From Nitrospira sp. (GTDB lineage: Bacteria > Nitrospirota > Nitrospiria > Nitrospirales > Nitrospiraceae), in contig JARFXO010000005.1 in NCBI GenBank assembly GCA_029194665.1, forward strand, positions 124,001 through 188,000: a stretch of DNA of 64,000 bases, read 5' to 3'. Below the pieces are notes generated by a model. It made no database searches and had not been told where the DNA came from. It was given only the letters and a program-made list of their open reading frames with translations. Positions 17,059 to 25,361 of the stretch are shown in pieces (within the stretch, counting starts at the first letter, position 1; each line of letters starts with the position of its first letter). A program made the translations under genes and the position numbers.

Positions 17059-17184
17059 AGCCTGAATGTGGAATTCACCGCGCGCACCGGGAGCCGTGTC
17101 GATCAGCCGACGACTGAGTAGCTCCGGAAGCGTAGTCAACTCCTGGAAAGGTGGAAAGAGAGAGGCTACGATGGCAAACGGTAG
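17059..17184 (+). pseudogene. remnant of the 3' end of the SF2 helicase gene
   Basis: Matches the last 40 codons of the helicase at 9041-10600. It reads NVEF-ARTGSRVDQPTTE, a stop, then LRKRSQLLERWKERGYDGKR and a stop; the intact gene has NAELIARTGSRVDQATTEQLRKRIQLLELWKERGYDGKR in the same order. One in-frame stop and several substitutions show decay. The rest of the helicase is absent here. Confidence 0.85.
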
Positions 17185-17258
17185 CATTATGGAACTGGCT
17201 CCATCGTTCCCGGAGGGGAGATCGAGTTGACGTGAGCGGAAAGAAGGCAGTTGAGTGG

Positions 17259-17591
17259 TTAGAGAAATCGAAGCGTGTTCGCTATTCCTTCGGCGGTAGT
17301 AGATTCATGGAGCGTGATCAGGCGTGTGAGTAGTGTGCCGATAGGTCGCACCGGCGTCACGACAATCCCTGCATGGGGCCGGCCCTCAGCCAGATAGGAC
17401 CGGTGCAACGTCACAAAGTGACTGATGTTGTGTGTGACAAGTGCACGTCCTTGGGCCGCGGCTTCTTGCAGGACCACCGCATCTGTGGAGCCTTGCCGCT
17501 GGAGGTCATAGACGCTGTAGGCGTCAATACCTCGCTGTCGTAGTTGCGGCGCAAGCGCGGCATGGACGTTTTCATCCAGGTAGAAGATCAG
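17259..17591 (-). CDS. DUF5615 PIN-like putative toxin
   Basis: About 110 residues if it starts at the CTG at 17591, which overlaps the DUF433 stop; the first in-frame ATG (17477) would delete the conserved N-terminus. The frame begins IFYLDENVHAALAPQLRQRGIDAYSV and contains ALVTHNISHFVTLHR, the DUF5615 pattern of acidic residues (DEN, then D/HN) related to PIN ribonucleases; here the second motif is THNISHF rather than TxDxDF. DUF433-DUF5615 pairs are thought to be toxin-antitoxin modules. No ATG, GTG or TTG is available near the expected start, so either a rare start is used or the gene is crippled. Confidence 0.7.
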   Translation of the reverse strand: MIFYLDENVHAALAPQLRQRGIDAYSVYDLQRQGSTDAVVLQEAAAQGRALVTHNISHFVTLHRSYLAEGRPHAGIVVTPVRPIGTLLTRLITLHESTTAEGIANTLRFL

Positions 17592-17872
17592 CGGGATGGC
17601 GGCGTCTTCCCTTGCTGGTACGCCTGCGTCTCTCGCTGGATTTCCAGTTCGATTTCCGAGAGGTGATCATAGGCATAGCTGAGCGCATCGTGGATCTGCG
17701 CAGGGGTGAGGTTCGGATAGGCTTGCCGGATGGTCTCCACCGTATCTCCATCCTGCGTCCGCTGATAAACAAGACGGACTGGAATACGGGTACCTACAAT
17801 GACGGGATCGCCTCCACAGACGGCGAGATCTTTGTGGACATAACAATGTTCAGTCTTCACCCCATGGGGCAT
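17588..17872 (-). CDS. DUF433 putative antitoxin
   Basis: 94 residues with AAAGGA 7 nt before the ATG. The DUF433 signature is clear: CGGDPVIVGTRIPVRLVY, then GDTVETIRQAYPNLTPAQIHDALSYAYDH, a helical DNA-binding-like domain. It overlaps the DUF5615 gene by 4 nt, so production is coupled and the pair is probably a type II toxin-antitoxin module that represses itself. Transferred or unstable surroundings (gene remnants on one side, an IS on the other) fit this kind of module. Confidence 0.85.
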   Translation of the reverse strand: MPHGVKTEHCYVHKDLAVCGGDPVIVGTRIPVRLVYQRTQDGDTVETIRQAYPNLTPAQIHDALSYAYDHLSEIELEIQRETQAYQQGKTPPSR

Positions 17873-18012
17873 TGCATGTTCCTTTAAGAATTGTGTTTAT
17901 TATGCTCGTGCTAGGTTTCTAGCGCAAGCGCTTGACAGGTTTAGGGCAGCCACTCGGTGCGGTGAATGGAACTCGACCTCCCATGTGCAACTTTTGGCTA
18001 CGTGGCGGTCGA

Positions 18013-18315
18013 TCAGTTCGTGGCAACCTCTTTCTCGCGAAGGTATTTGTCGAACATGAATGGTCCAAACGGGAGAATGGAGGCAAGAAAGGCATAGAAT
18101 GAGAAACTACTGTCCCATTGATATTTAGTCCGTAACTTGGCCAACTGGCCAACATAGAGTAAAAACAAGACTCCGTGAATCGCTCCCACAACCGTCACGA
18201 CTTTTGGCATCCCCATCAAGTACTTCATCGGCATCGCCACGAACAGTAACAGGAGAAATGAACTGCCCTCGGCCAGGGCGGTCATTCTAAACGCTTGGAT
18301 CGGGCTCACCTGCAT
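18013..18315 (-). CDS. DUF3817 membrane protein
   Basis: 100 residues from ATG 18315 (MQVSPIQAFR), where the family normally begins; an in-frame ATG at 18441 would add 42 unmatched residues. DUF3817 features are plain: ALAEGSSFLLLLFVAMPMKYL, GAIHGVLFLLYV and a third hydrophobic segment, giving three membrane helices. Function of the family is unknown. The left end of an IS lies about 130 nt upstream of this start and only a few bases from the longer start, so its promoter has probably been displaced or replaced. Confidence 0.82.
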   Translation of the reverse strand: MQVSPIQAFRMTALAEGSSFLLLLFVAMPMKYLMGMPKVVTVVGAIHGVLFLLYVGQLAKLRTKYQWDSSFSFYAFLASILPFGPFMFDKYLREKEVATN

Positions 18316-18445
18316 CGATTTTCTTTCAAGCCCGTTGTAAAAAAATCTGTACGATACCTCTGGACGCGGTTTCTCCGGCATCCGAATCGCTGGCATTGTC
18401 ATGAACGTCTGATCCTGTGTCAATGGGGCGTATTGAGTCATCTAA

Positions 18446-19990
18446 AATCTTACCGGGCCACCGATCGTTGCGTCATTTGTCAATCTTACCCTCCGGGGCC
18501 GCATGGTGCGGGCCCAGAGGAGGGGGCCGATGGAGGCAGAGCCGATGGCGCGACGGGCGAAGGGCGAGTATCTGCGAATCATGTGGCAGCGGTATCAACG
18601 AGCCAGTCGCTCGGAGCGCTCGGCGTTGCTCGACGAAGTGACGCGCGTGTGTGGGTATCATCGCAAATATGCGATCGGGGTGTTGCGCCAGCAGCGGCCG
18701 CCCCAGCCGCCGGTGCGCCGGGCGGGCCGACGGCGACCGACCTATGGCGAGCCAGTGATCCGCCTGCTTGCTGAGATCTGGCAAGCCGCCGGGTATCTCT
18801 GTGGCCAACGGTTGCAGGCCGCGATTCCGCACTGGCTGCCCTGGTTGAAACGGCGAACCACAGTCCCCCCGGCGCTGGAAGCCCAGCTTCGGCGAATCAG
18901 TGCCCGGCAGATCGACCGACGGCTAGGGGAACGGAAGCGCCGAATCAAGCGGCGGCTGTATGGGACGACGCGGCCAGGGTCCTTGTTGAAGCACCTGATT
19001 CCCATCAAAACGGAGCACTGGGACGTCAGCAAGCCGGGCTATCTGGAGATCGATCTGGTCTCGCATTCCGGCGCCTCGGCCGCCGGGGAGTTTCTGCACA
19101 CGCTGGACGGGGTCGATATTCACACCACGTGGGTGGAGCGGCAGGCGGTGCGGGGCAAGAGTCGGCACGGGGTGGTGCAGGCCCTGACCATCATCGAGTC
19201 ACAGCTCCCGTTCTCTCTGCGGGGCGTGGATTCCGACAACGGGAGCGAGTTTATCAACGACCATCTGCTGGCCTGGTGTCAGAAGCGGCCCACCGGTCGG
19301 CAGGTCCAGTTTACCCGCTCGCGGCCCTACAAGAAGGATGACAACGCGCATGTGGAGCAGAAGAACTGGACGCATGTGCGTAAGTTGGTCGGCTGGGAGC
19401 GGTACGAGAGTCGGGAAGCCTTGGCGGCGCTGAACGCCCTGTATGCGGACTTGCGGCTCTTTCAGAACCTCTTTCAGCCCTCCATGAAACTCGTGCGCAA
19501 GGAGCGCGTGGGCTCGCGACGGATTCGCCGCTATGATGCCCCACAGACGCCGTTCGAGCGGGTACGAGTGTGTCCAGCGGCAGATCCGGCGAAGGTCGCG
19601 GCCCTGCAGCGCGTGCTGGAGACCACGGATCCCTTCATCCTCTCCCAGCGCATTGATCAGCGCCTGGAACAGCTCTGGGCACTCGCCACACGGGCCAGTC
19701 GCACGCCGCGCGAGCCAGCGCCCCGGCCGCCGCAGCCTCGGGCGAGTACGCCGTGGCGTGGCTGGACCTTCAACCCCAATGTCCCGCGCCAGAACCAGAC
19801 CCTACGCGGCACAGGACGCTCATAAGTGAGGCTACTCCGGCATGGACGCCAGGGCGATCGTTGATCCTGGGCCACATACAGCGGTCGATTTCCCAGACGG
19901 ACCGCCCCAAAGATGCTCCTGTGTGCAAGGAGCGATGAGCCGCTCGGTAAGATTCACAAATGACCCAACGATCCCCCGGTAGGTAAGATT
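18446..19990 (+). mobile_element. complete insertion sequence with 45-bp inverted repeats
   Basis: Left end 18446-18490 and right end 19946-19990 are imperfect inverted repeats. Both contain AATCTTACC at the outer edge, then GATCGTTG, GTCATTTGT and a second AATCTTACC at the inner edge, so each end offers two copies of a likely transposase-binding motif. A few more A/T bases match outward (flanks TCTA and TTTA), so the exact tip is uncertain by 2-4 bp; target duplication may be TA. One transposase gene lies inside. The family resembles ISNCY-type elements with an rve integrase core. Confidence 0.85.
18530..19825 (+). CDS. transposase with integrase (rve/DDE) core
   Basis: 431 residues from ATG 18530, favoured over ATG 18503 because AGGAGG stands 6 nt before it. 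The N-terminal region is helical and basic (DEVTRVCGYHRKYAI, an HTH). The catalytic core shows the three acidic positions: Asp in YLEIDLVSH, Asp in VDSDNGSEF, and Glu in AHVEQKNW about 35 residues later. The C-terminus is Pro/Arg rich. It looks intact and the ends are well conserved, so the element may still be mobile. Family assignment (ISNCY-like, often annotated as integrase catalytic region) is by pattern only. Confidence 0.92.
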   Translation: MEAEPMARRAKGEYLRIMWQRYQRASRSERSALLDEVTRVCGYHRKYAIGVLRQQRPPQPPVRRAGRRRPTYGEPVIRLLAEIWQAAGYLCGQRLQAAIPHWLPWLKRRTTVPPALEAQLRRISARQIDRRLGERKRRIKRRLYGTTRPGSLLKHLIPIKTEHWDVSKPGYLEIDLVSHSGASAAGEFLHTLDGVDIHTTWVERQAVRGKSRHGVVQALTIIESQLPFSLRGVDSDNGSEFINDHLLAWCQKRPTGRQVQFTRSRPYKKDDNAHVEQKNWTHVRKLVGWERYESREALAALNALYADLRLFQNLFQPSMKLVRKERVGSRRIRRYDAPQTPFERVRVCPAADPAKVAALQRVLETTDPFILSQRIDQRLEQLWALATRASRTPREPAPRPPQPRASTPWRGWTFNPNVPRQNQTLRGTGRS

Positions 19991-20056
19991 TTTAAATGGC
20001 TTGATAGGAGGGGTTTGTCCGGATTAGAGCCCTATATGTGTGAGGACTGGTGATAG

Positions 20057-20126
20057 AAATAGTCCAGCGGTCTCAACTCATTGAAACGACGACTGCTATG
20101 GCGTATTGTTCACGGACAAAAGTGGC
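20057..20126. repeat. 70-bp dispersed repeat, copy 2
   Basis: Second copy of the repeat at 10627-10696, same orientation, about 87 percent identical. Its last base directly abuts the ATG (20127) of the HNH gene. The palindrome seen in copy 1 is slightly degraded here (TTGTTC-AC-GGACAA). Confidence 0.7.
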
Positions 20127-20420
20127 ATGATATACGCACCTGTCTCGGAAATTGAGCGTGAGGCCGTAGCAGCTCCATCGAGCACCCAAATGCCAAGAGG
20201 TTCGCGCCGTGAAGTTACCTTATCCCTCAGGTACGCGGTACTCAAGCGCGACAGATTTCGCTGTGTAAAGTGCGGTGCTTCACCCGCAACAAACCCTACC
20301 ACGCAGCTCCATGTGGATCACGTCATTGCTTGGGCAAATGGAGGCGAGACTATCCTCAAAAATCTACAGTCTCTTTGTTCGGACTGCAATCTTGGAAAGT
20401 CTAATCGCCACGATGGCTAA
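20127..20420 (+). CDS. HNH endonuclease-domain protein
   Basis: 97 residues from ATG 20127; an ATG at 20106 lies within the 70-bp repeat and is less likely. The HNH domain fills residues 35-97: CVKCG, then HVDHVIAWANGGETILKNLQSLCSDCN, with the two CxxC zinc knuckles and catalytic DH. Only about 30 N-terminal residues precede it and no ribosome-binding site is seen, so it may be a stand-alone nuclease or the end of a larger protein cut off when the repeat or IS arrived. Homing, restriction or repair roles are all possible. Confidence 0.8.
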   Translation: MIYAPVSEIEREAVAAPSSTQMPRGSRREVTLSLRYAVLKRDRFRCVKCGASPATNPTTQLHVDHVIAWANGGETILKNLQSLCSDCNLGKSNRHDG

Positions 20421-20451
20421 CCCTTCTTTGCCCCCAACCTAACCCACAAAG

Positions 20452-20784
20452 CTATTCGTTCGTCGAACGACGGATCTCGCCACCGTGCTGTAACGCCCAT
20501 TCGTGCATAGCCGCGAGCACCGGCTCCAGCGACCGCCCGAGCGGCGTCAGCCTATACTCGACGCGAGGCGGGATCTCGCCGAAGTCCTCTCGTTCCACCA
20601 AGCCATCGGCTTCCATCTCCTTGAGTTGCTTGGCAAGCGTCCGATGCGTGATGCCGGACAGGTCACGTTGCAGCTGATTGAATCGCCGTTTGTCTTGGAG
20701 CAGCCAGAAAATGACCATCACTTTCCAACGGCCTGCGATGATGTCGAGCGTGATTTCCGTCGGACAACCGACCTGTTTGGTCAT
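20452..20784 (-). CDS. HxlR-family winged-helix regulator
   Basis: 110 residues. The family core is complete: CPTEITLDIIAGRWKVMVIFWLL, RRFNQLQRDLSGITHRTLAKQLKEMEADGLV and VEYRLTPLGRSL. HxlR proteins sense electrophiles, quinones or redox signals and control a divergent gene. The pirin gene starts 225 nt away in the opposite direction and is the likely target. Start is ATG 20784; a TTG two codons upstream is possible. A dead, partial copy lies at 16961-17032. Confidence 0.93.
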   Translation of the reverse strand: MTKQVGCPTEITLDIIAGRWKVMVIFWLLQDKRRFNQLQRDLSGITHRTLAKQLKEMEADGLVEREDFGEIPPRVEYRLTPLGRSLEPVLAAMHEWALQHGGEIRRSTNE

Positions 20785-21009
20785 AACCAACCTACGTGTA
20801 CTCCGAAACCTTGGCTAGGAGGATACCTTCGGCAAGGCGTCCCCGAAGAACCACCATGAACCACGGATGTCAAGCTGTGAGGTTCCACAGTATCCTTGAA
20901 GACCGTACTTGAGAAGTGTTTGTACCGTGCTTAGTATTTTACACAGGCGCGTCGGAGAATACTCTCACGACACGTCTTCGTTTCATGTGCAAAAATTGGA
21001 GGTGTCAAA

Positions 21010-21876
21010 ATGAAGAAGATCGCACAGGTCATGCGCGCCAATGGTCGCCACTGGGTTGGCGATGGCTTCCCCGTCCGTTCACTCCTCTTTTACGGCGACG
21101 ATGCGCAGTCTATCAGCCCGTTTCTTCTCTTTGATTATGCCGGACCCCACGCCTTTGAGCCGGCAGACAGGCCGCGCGGTGTTGGGGAGCACCCCCATCG
21201 CGGCTTTGAGACCGTCACCATCGTATACGACGGTGAGGTGTCACATCGTGACTCGACGGGCGCGGGCGGCACGATCGGCCCTGGCGATGTGCAGTGGATG
21301 ACGGCCGCGGGCGGCATTATTCACGAGGAGTTTCATTCCCAGGCCTACACCAAGACCGGTGGTCCGTTCCGCATGGTCCAGTTGTGGGTGAATTTGCCGG
21401 CAAAGGACAAAATGTCACCCCCCGGCTACCAGTCGATCACCAACGCTGACATTCCGGTTGTTGATCTCGACCAGGGCGTGGGCCGTGTGCGCGTCATCGC
21501 GGGCAACTTTGCAGGCACGAGCGGTCCGGCGCGCACATTCAGCCCGGTGAATGTCTGGGATGTGCGGCTCAACGGAGACGCTGACGTCACCCTTGACCTG
21601 CCCGAAGGCCATACCGCGATGATTGCGGTACTGTCCGGTTATGTGACCGTCAATGGCAGCGAACGGGCAGGGGAGGCGGAGGTCGTCCGTTTCGAGCGCG
21701 ATGGCTCGAAGGTCAGCATTCATGCTGATCGCGACAGCATCTTGCTGGTGTTGACGGGTGAACCGATCAAAGAGCCGGTTGTCGGCCAGGGCCCATTCGT
21801 CATGAACAGCGCGGCGGAAATCCGCCAAGCTATCGATGACTTTAACCGCGGCCGTTTCGGACAGGTCGCTCGCTGA
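21010..21876 (+). CDS. pirin family protein
   Basis: 288 residues, GGAGG before the ATG. The bicupin pirin fold is recognised from SPFLLFDYAGPHAFEP, GVGEHPHRGFETVTIVYDGEVSHRDS and GDVQWMTAAGGIIHEE, with metal ligands His (HPHRGFE), His and Glu (IIHEE). Bacterial pirins can act as quercetin 2,3-dioxygenases (YhhW) or as metal-bound regulators. Activity cannot be decided here. It is divergent from an HxlR regulator, an arrangement usual for electrophile-responsive detoxification genes. Confidence 0.93.
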   Translation: MKKIAQVMRANGRHWVGDGFPVRSLLFYGDDAQSISPFLLFDYAGPHAFEPADRPRGVGEHPHRGFETVTIVYDGEVSHRDSTGAGGTIGPGDVQWMTAAGGIIHEEFHSQAYTKTGGPFRMVQLWVNLPAKDKMSPPGYQSITNADIPVVDLDQGVGRVRVIAGNFAGTSGPARTFSPVNVWDVRLNGDADVTLDLPEGHTAMIAVLSGYVTVNGSERAGEAEVVRFERDGSKVSIHADRDSILLVLTGEPIKEPVVGQGPFVMNSAAEIRQAIDDFNRGRFGQVAR

Positions 21877-21957
21877 ATTGTGCCGCGTTGCCTGATAGGT
21901 GCCTCGACCGACGAATATGAGCCATTGATGGCCGAGAGGAAATAGTAGGGTCGGATT

Positions 21958-22094
21958 TAGCAGGCCGCGGAAAAACTTGATTTTTGTGCTTCGACGGGCT
22001 CAGCACGAACGGAAAAGCTCAGTAAATTCAATGGCCGCTCCGTTCGTCCCGAGGCTCTCGAAGGATGAACGGAGGGTTTTTCCGCAGCCTGCTA
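21958..22094. repeat. MITE-like palindromic element
   Basis: 137 bp flanked by inverted repeats TAGCAGGC(C/T)GCGGAAAAAC. The inside has arms of CTTCGACGGGCTCAGCACGAACGG type facing CCGTTCGTCCCGAGGCTCTCGAAGGATGAACGG. It carries no gene. Elements of this look are scattered in many high-GC genomes; it probably folds as a hairpin when transcribed. It fills most of the 460-bp gap between pirin and hemerythrin. Confidence 0.75.
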
Positions 22095-22339
22095 GAGCTG
22101 TGCACGGCCATTGTATCGAACGACGGGTCCTATGCACAGAACAGGATGTGGTCCTCCATCGGTGTATGCTTGTGTCAAAACTGAGTTGTGCGAATCGATT
22201 AGGCCTCGCATCGCTCATGTGACGCGAACGGTACGGTCTTTGCCGTCTCACGCTGATCTAGAGTAATCTGCGAAGCGTGGTGAGCGGAAGAAATTCGTTC
22301 GCGAGTCGAAAGCATCCCGAAGGAACCGAGAGGTGACAG

Positions 22340-22924
22340 ATGAGCGAGGGTCAGCCAGAAGTGGGATCAATAAAAAGGTTTTTGACCGAGGATCACCGGC
22401 GTCTGGAGCAACTGCTCGATCGGGCTTGCCGGCAAGGAGGAGAGATCGACGCGGTCTCATACGAGGCATTCCGGGCAGGGCTGTTGCGCCATATCGGGAT
22501 GGAGGAAAAAATTCTCTTTCCCGCGATTCAACGAGCACAGTTGGAGCAAGCCGATTCTGTCCTCGTGCCGCCACTCGGCTCCTTGCTCGCGCGATTGCGA
22601 TTGGAGCACGGTGCGCTGGCGACATTGCTGATGCCTTCGCCGACACCGGCGATCCTAGCCACGATCCGCGGGATTCTCCAAAGCCATGACGAGATCGAAG
22701 AATCACCCGGTGGACCCTACGAGGGTGGGGACAATCTGTTGGGCAAGGAAGCCATCCAAATTCTTGCTGCCCTCCGTGCCGCCCCGACTGTCGGCGTGAT
22801 GCCCCATTCCGATAGTCCCGCTGTGACTACGACTCTGCATCGTGTCCTGGCCAGGGCCGGGTACAGTCTTAGCGAGGTGCAGAGGGGGGAGGATCGCGAG
22901 GAGGCGCGATCGCCTGAACCGTAA
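22340..22924 (+). CDS. hemerythrin HHE-domain protein
   Basis: 194 residues, GAGGTGA before the ATG. A four-helix hemerythrin-like domain with di-iron ligands is suggested by LTEDHRRLEQLL, RHIGMEEKILFPAI, LRLEHGAL and LQSHDEIEE. Such proteins bind oxygen or NO or act as iron/oxygen sensors in the cytoplasm. The C-terminal 50 residues beyond the domain have no match I know. It lies 38 nt upstream of a UspA gene, suggesting a joint stress or oxygen-response operon. Confidence 0.88.
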   Translation: MSEGQPEVGSIKRFLTEDHRRLEQLLDRACRQGGEIDAVSYEAFRAGLLRHIGMEEKILFPAIQRAQLEQADSVLVPPLGSLLARLRLEHGALATLLMPSPTPAILATIRGILQSHDEIEESPGGPYEGGDNLLGKEAIQILAALRAAPTVGVMPHSDSPAVTTTLHRVLARAGYSLSEVQRGEDREEARSPEP

Positions 22925-22962
22925 CGTCAGGTGCACAGGCCTGTGCAATGGAAGGGTGACCC

Positions 22963-23883
22963 ATGGGAGATGAACAGCCCGTAATCAAGCGAATCCTCTT
23001 CGCGACGGATTTTTCCTCGTGCGCACATCATGCCGAAGAATATGTGGCGTTTCTCGCCAACGCCTATGAGGCTACAGTGACGATCCTGCACGTGTTGGAA
23101 ATCTATGAGGGCACGTATGTCACGACCGTCCAGGATCCGAGCGAGACACACGAGCGATTGGACGAGATCGTTCGACGACTGGCGCAACCAGCGGGTCGCG
23201 TGAAGCATCAGCAGCGGGCCGGTATTCCGGATACAATCATTTGCGAAACGGCCCAGGAGGTCCGTGCAGACCTGATTGTGCTGGGCACGCATGGAAGAAC
23301 CGGACTTCGACATGTTCTCCTGGGCAGTACGGCGGAACGAGTCCTGACCATGGCTCTCTGTCCCGTGTTGACGATCAGGAAACACGAGGAGGTAGAGGGA
23401 CATGACGTAAAGAAACCGATTCAGTTCAAACAGATCGCCGTCCCGATTGATTTCTCCGACTGTTCGCTGGATGCCGTGGGATATGGTGTTCAGATTGCCA
23501 AGAAATTTGACGCGTCCCTGATACTCCTGCATAGTTTGGAGCCTCTCTCCTACGGGATCGATTTGACATTCGGGCACACAGCGGAACAGAACCGGCAACA
23601 GATTGTCACTCGACTCAAGCTCGTCGCGGACGAGGTTCAGTCGCAGGGGGTCTCGGTACGCACGGTGATTCGCGGCGGCCTGCCGGCCGATTCCATTCTC
23701 GACTTCATCGACAGCTCTGACTGCGATCTCGTTGTCATGGGAACGCACGGCCGTCGCGGGCTCTCCCATCTCGTGAAGGGCAGCGTGGCGGAAGCCGTGT
23801 TGCGCCGGGCCTCCTGTCCAGTTCTCGCAGCAAAGTATTTCACGCAGACTCGCAGCGGCCGGCTTTCGGTGGTGGCGTCGTAG
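22963..23883 (+). CDS. tandem universal stress protein (UspA)
   Basis: 306 residues with two Usp domains. Domain 1 has ILFATDFSSCAHHAEE and VLGTHGRTGLRHVLLGSTAERV; domain 2 has IAVPIDFSDCSLDAVG and VMGTHGRRGLSHLVKGSVAEAVL. Both keep the ATP-binding GxxGxxxxxxxxxGS pattern. Such proteins are cytoplasmic stress regulators with unknown direct targets. GAAGGG precedes the ATG. It follows the hemerythrin gene, so the two are likely co-expressed under low oxygen or redox stress. Confidence 0.95.
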   Translation: MGDEQPVIKRILFATDFSSCAHHAEEYVAFLANAYEATVTILHVLEIYEGTYVTTVQDPSETHERLDEIVRRLAQPAGRVKHQQRAGIPDTIICETAQEVRADLIVLGTHGRTGLRHVLLGSTAERVLTMALCPVLTIRKHEEVEGHDVKKPIQFKQIAVPIDFSDCSLDAVGYGVQIAKKFDASLILLHSLEPLSYGIDLTFGHTAEQNRQQIVTRLKLVADEVQSQGVSVRTVIRGGLPADSILDFIDSSDCDLVVMGTHGRRGLSHLVKGSVAEAVLRRASCPVLAAKYFTQTRSGRLSVVAS

Positions 23884-23985
23884 AGCATGCAGAACGAGCT
23901 ATGCGAATGTGTCGCGGCGGGGCAGAATATTTGAAGCATCCTCAAGAGAAGAGGTGAAGGGTGAACGGAAGCGGGTGGCGTATGG

Positions 23986-24960
23986 TTACCGGCCTCCATG
24001 GACGAGGATTTGGCGGTGGCTGTAGAGCAACAGAGCGCGCTGCTCTGCCTCATCCGCCTGGGCAAGTTGTCCCGTCTGTCGGTAGAGGTGGCGCAGCAGT
24101 GACAATGCCGCCGCTTCCGCAGCGGCATCACGCAGAGTTTGAGAGAGAATGAGCGCGCGTTTCGCTGCCTGGACAGCGTCGGTCAGCCCGACATCTTCCG
24201 CATAGAGATAAGCGAGCCGGAGTCGAAGCACGGCTCCGATCTGCCTGTCCCGCTCCTGTTCGGCAAGCTGGAGTCCCTCTTCGTAATACCGGCGCGCTTC
24301 GGTGGTTCGGTCCAACAGCCACGAGGCCGTGCCCAGCGCTACCACGGCGGCCAGTTCCTGCCTGCGGTCTCGGCGGGCGCCCGCTTGCTGCCGGGCCTGT
24401 TGGAGCGCCGACAGTCCTTGCTCGCTTGATCCGTCGCCCACTTGCAGCAGCCCCAATTGAATCACTGCCTCATTACGTCCAACCTGGTCTTTGGCGCGAT
24501 CAAACAATGTGACGGCTCGACTGAGCGACGTCCGCGCCTCTTCCAGATATCCCAATCGAGCTGAGACACGCCCCGCCACCAAAAGAGCCTGTGCATGGGC
24601 GAGTCGATCGGAGGATCGAGCCAGAAGGGGAACGGCTTCCTGCAACGCAACGTCGGCATCTCGGAACTTGCCCTGGCGTTCGTAGACCCGAGCGATCTTC
24701 ACCAATGCGGCGGCAATGCCTCGCGTCTGTTTCTTTTCGCGGAAGCTCGACAAGGCGAGTTGGTAGTACGTGAGCGTTTCAGGAAAGTGCTGTTGAAACT
24801 CGTGCGTCTCGCCGATTCGTAGCAGTTCCTCACCGCTGAGTGTGTGGCTCTCTGATACGAGCTGAGCCAAATCTAACCGTGTCAGAGACCAGTCAGCACT
24901 TGGCGAGAACGGAAGAAAAAAGGCCAGCAAGGCGGCCGGTCCAACGCCCGACGCGTACAT
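23986..24960 (-). CDS. tetratricopeptide-repeat protein
   Basis: 324 residues from ATG 24960; a TTG at 25014 in frame would give 342. The N-terminus is hydrophobic (GPAALLAFFLPF) and may be a signal or anchor. At least six TPR/SEL-like helix pairs follow, e.g. LLRIGETHEFQQHFPETLTYYQLAL, LVKIARVYERQGKFRDADVAL, LVAGRVSARLGYLEEARTSL, VALGTASWLLDRTTEARRYYEEGLQL. It is probably an envelope scaffold. It is transcribed alone, convergent with the UspA gene, and lies beside the 25.1-30.5 kb island. Confidence 0.88.
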   Translation of the reverse strand: MYASGVGPAALLAFFLPFSPSADWSLTRLDLAQLVSESHTLSGEELLRIGETHEFQQHFPETLTYYQLALSSFREKKQTRGIAAALVKIARVYERQGKFRDADVALQEAVPLLARSSDRLAHAQALLVAGRVSARLGYLEEARTSLSRAVTLFDRAKDQVGRNEAVIQLGLLQVGDGSSEQGLSALQQARQQAGARRDRRQELAAVVALGTASWLLDRTTEARRYYEEGLQLAEQERDRQIGAVLRLRLAYLYAEDVGLTDAVQAAKRALILSQTLRDAAAEAAALSLLRHLYRQTGQLAQADEAEQRALLLYSHRQILVHGGR

Positions 24961-25152
24961 GCCTGAAAGATGCGCCTGTTCGATGGAGAGGTCAAGCGCG
25001 CGCCGCCGTAGCAAGGAGTGTTGTCATGTTGTTTCGCGTTCTGCAGGCTGCCTCGCATGTAAAACCAAAAGCGGTAGGCTCCCACAGCAGAGTGAGGGTC
25101 GGACCTGGAATCATGCAATGGCAAAAGGATGTGGGTTTGGAACCTTTTTAGC

Positions 25153-25361
25153 GAGCGCTCCGGTCGGGTAGTCGGCTTATCTGTGGCCGGTCGATAGGGA
25201 CAAACTCAATATCCGCCAACACACCGCGATGGTCCGATGGCCAGAGTGCGTCACCGTTCGGGAGGTGACCGGGCTCGTCAAATGCCAGACGGCTTGAACG
25301 AACGACCGGACGTCTATGGTTGCTCCCATCAAACAAGAAAATAAAATCGACGCGGCGATCG
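25153..25361 (-). pseudogene. duplicated 3' end of an endonuclease/exonuclease/phosphatase gene
   Basis: Same orientation as, and homologous to, 30334-30542, the 3' end of the intact gene at 30329-31312. The first 145 bp (SSRLAFDEPGHLPNGDALWP and what follows) are almost identical, with one mismatch seen; the remaining 64 bp are only about 75 percent identical. Weaker similarity continues for some 70 bp past the gene end. No start or catalytic part is present. It is the left boundary of the 5.2-kb island. Confidence 0.88.

Noticed and set aside
10627-20126. CRISPR repeat, because of the ATTGAAAC ending
   Set aside because: Only two copies 9.4 kb apart, and the following sequence is conserved rather than spacer-like; no cas genes.
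22927-23769. 280-residue open frame on the minus strand
   Set aside because: Antisense of the tandem UspA gene, which has clear Usp motifs.
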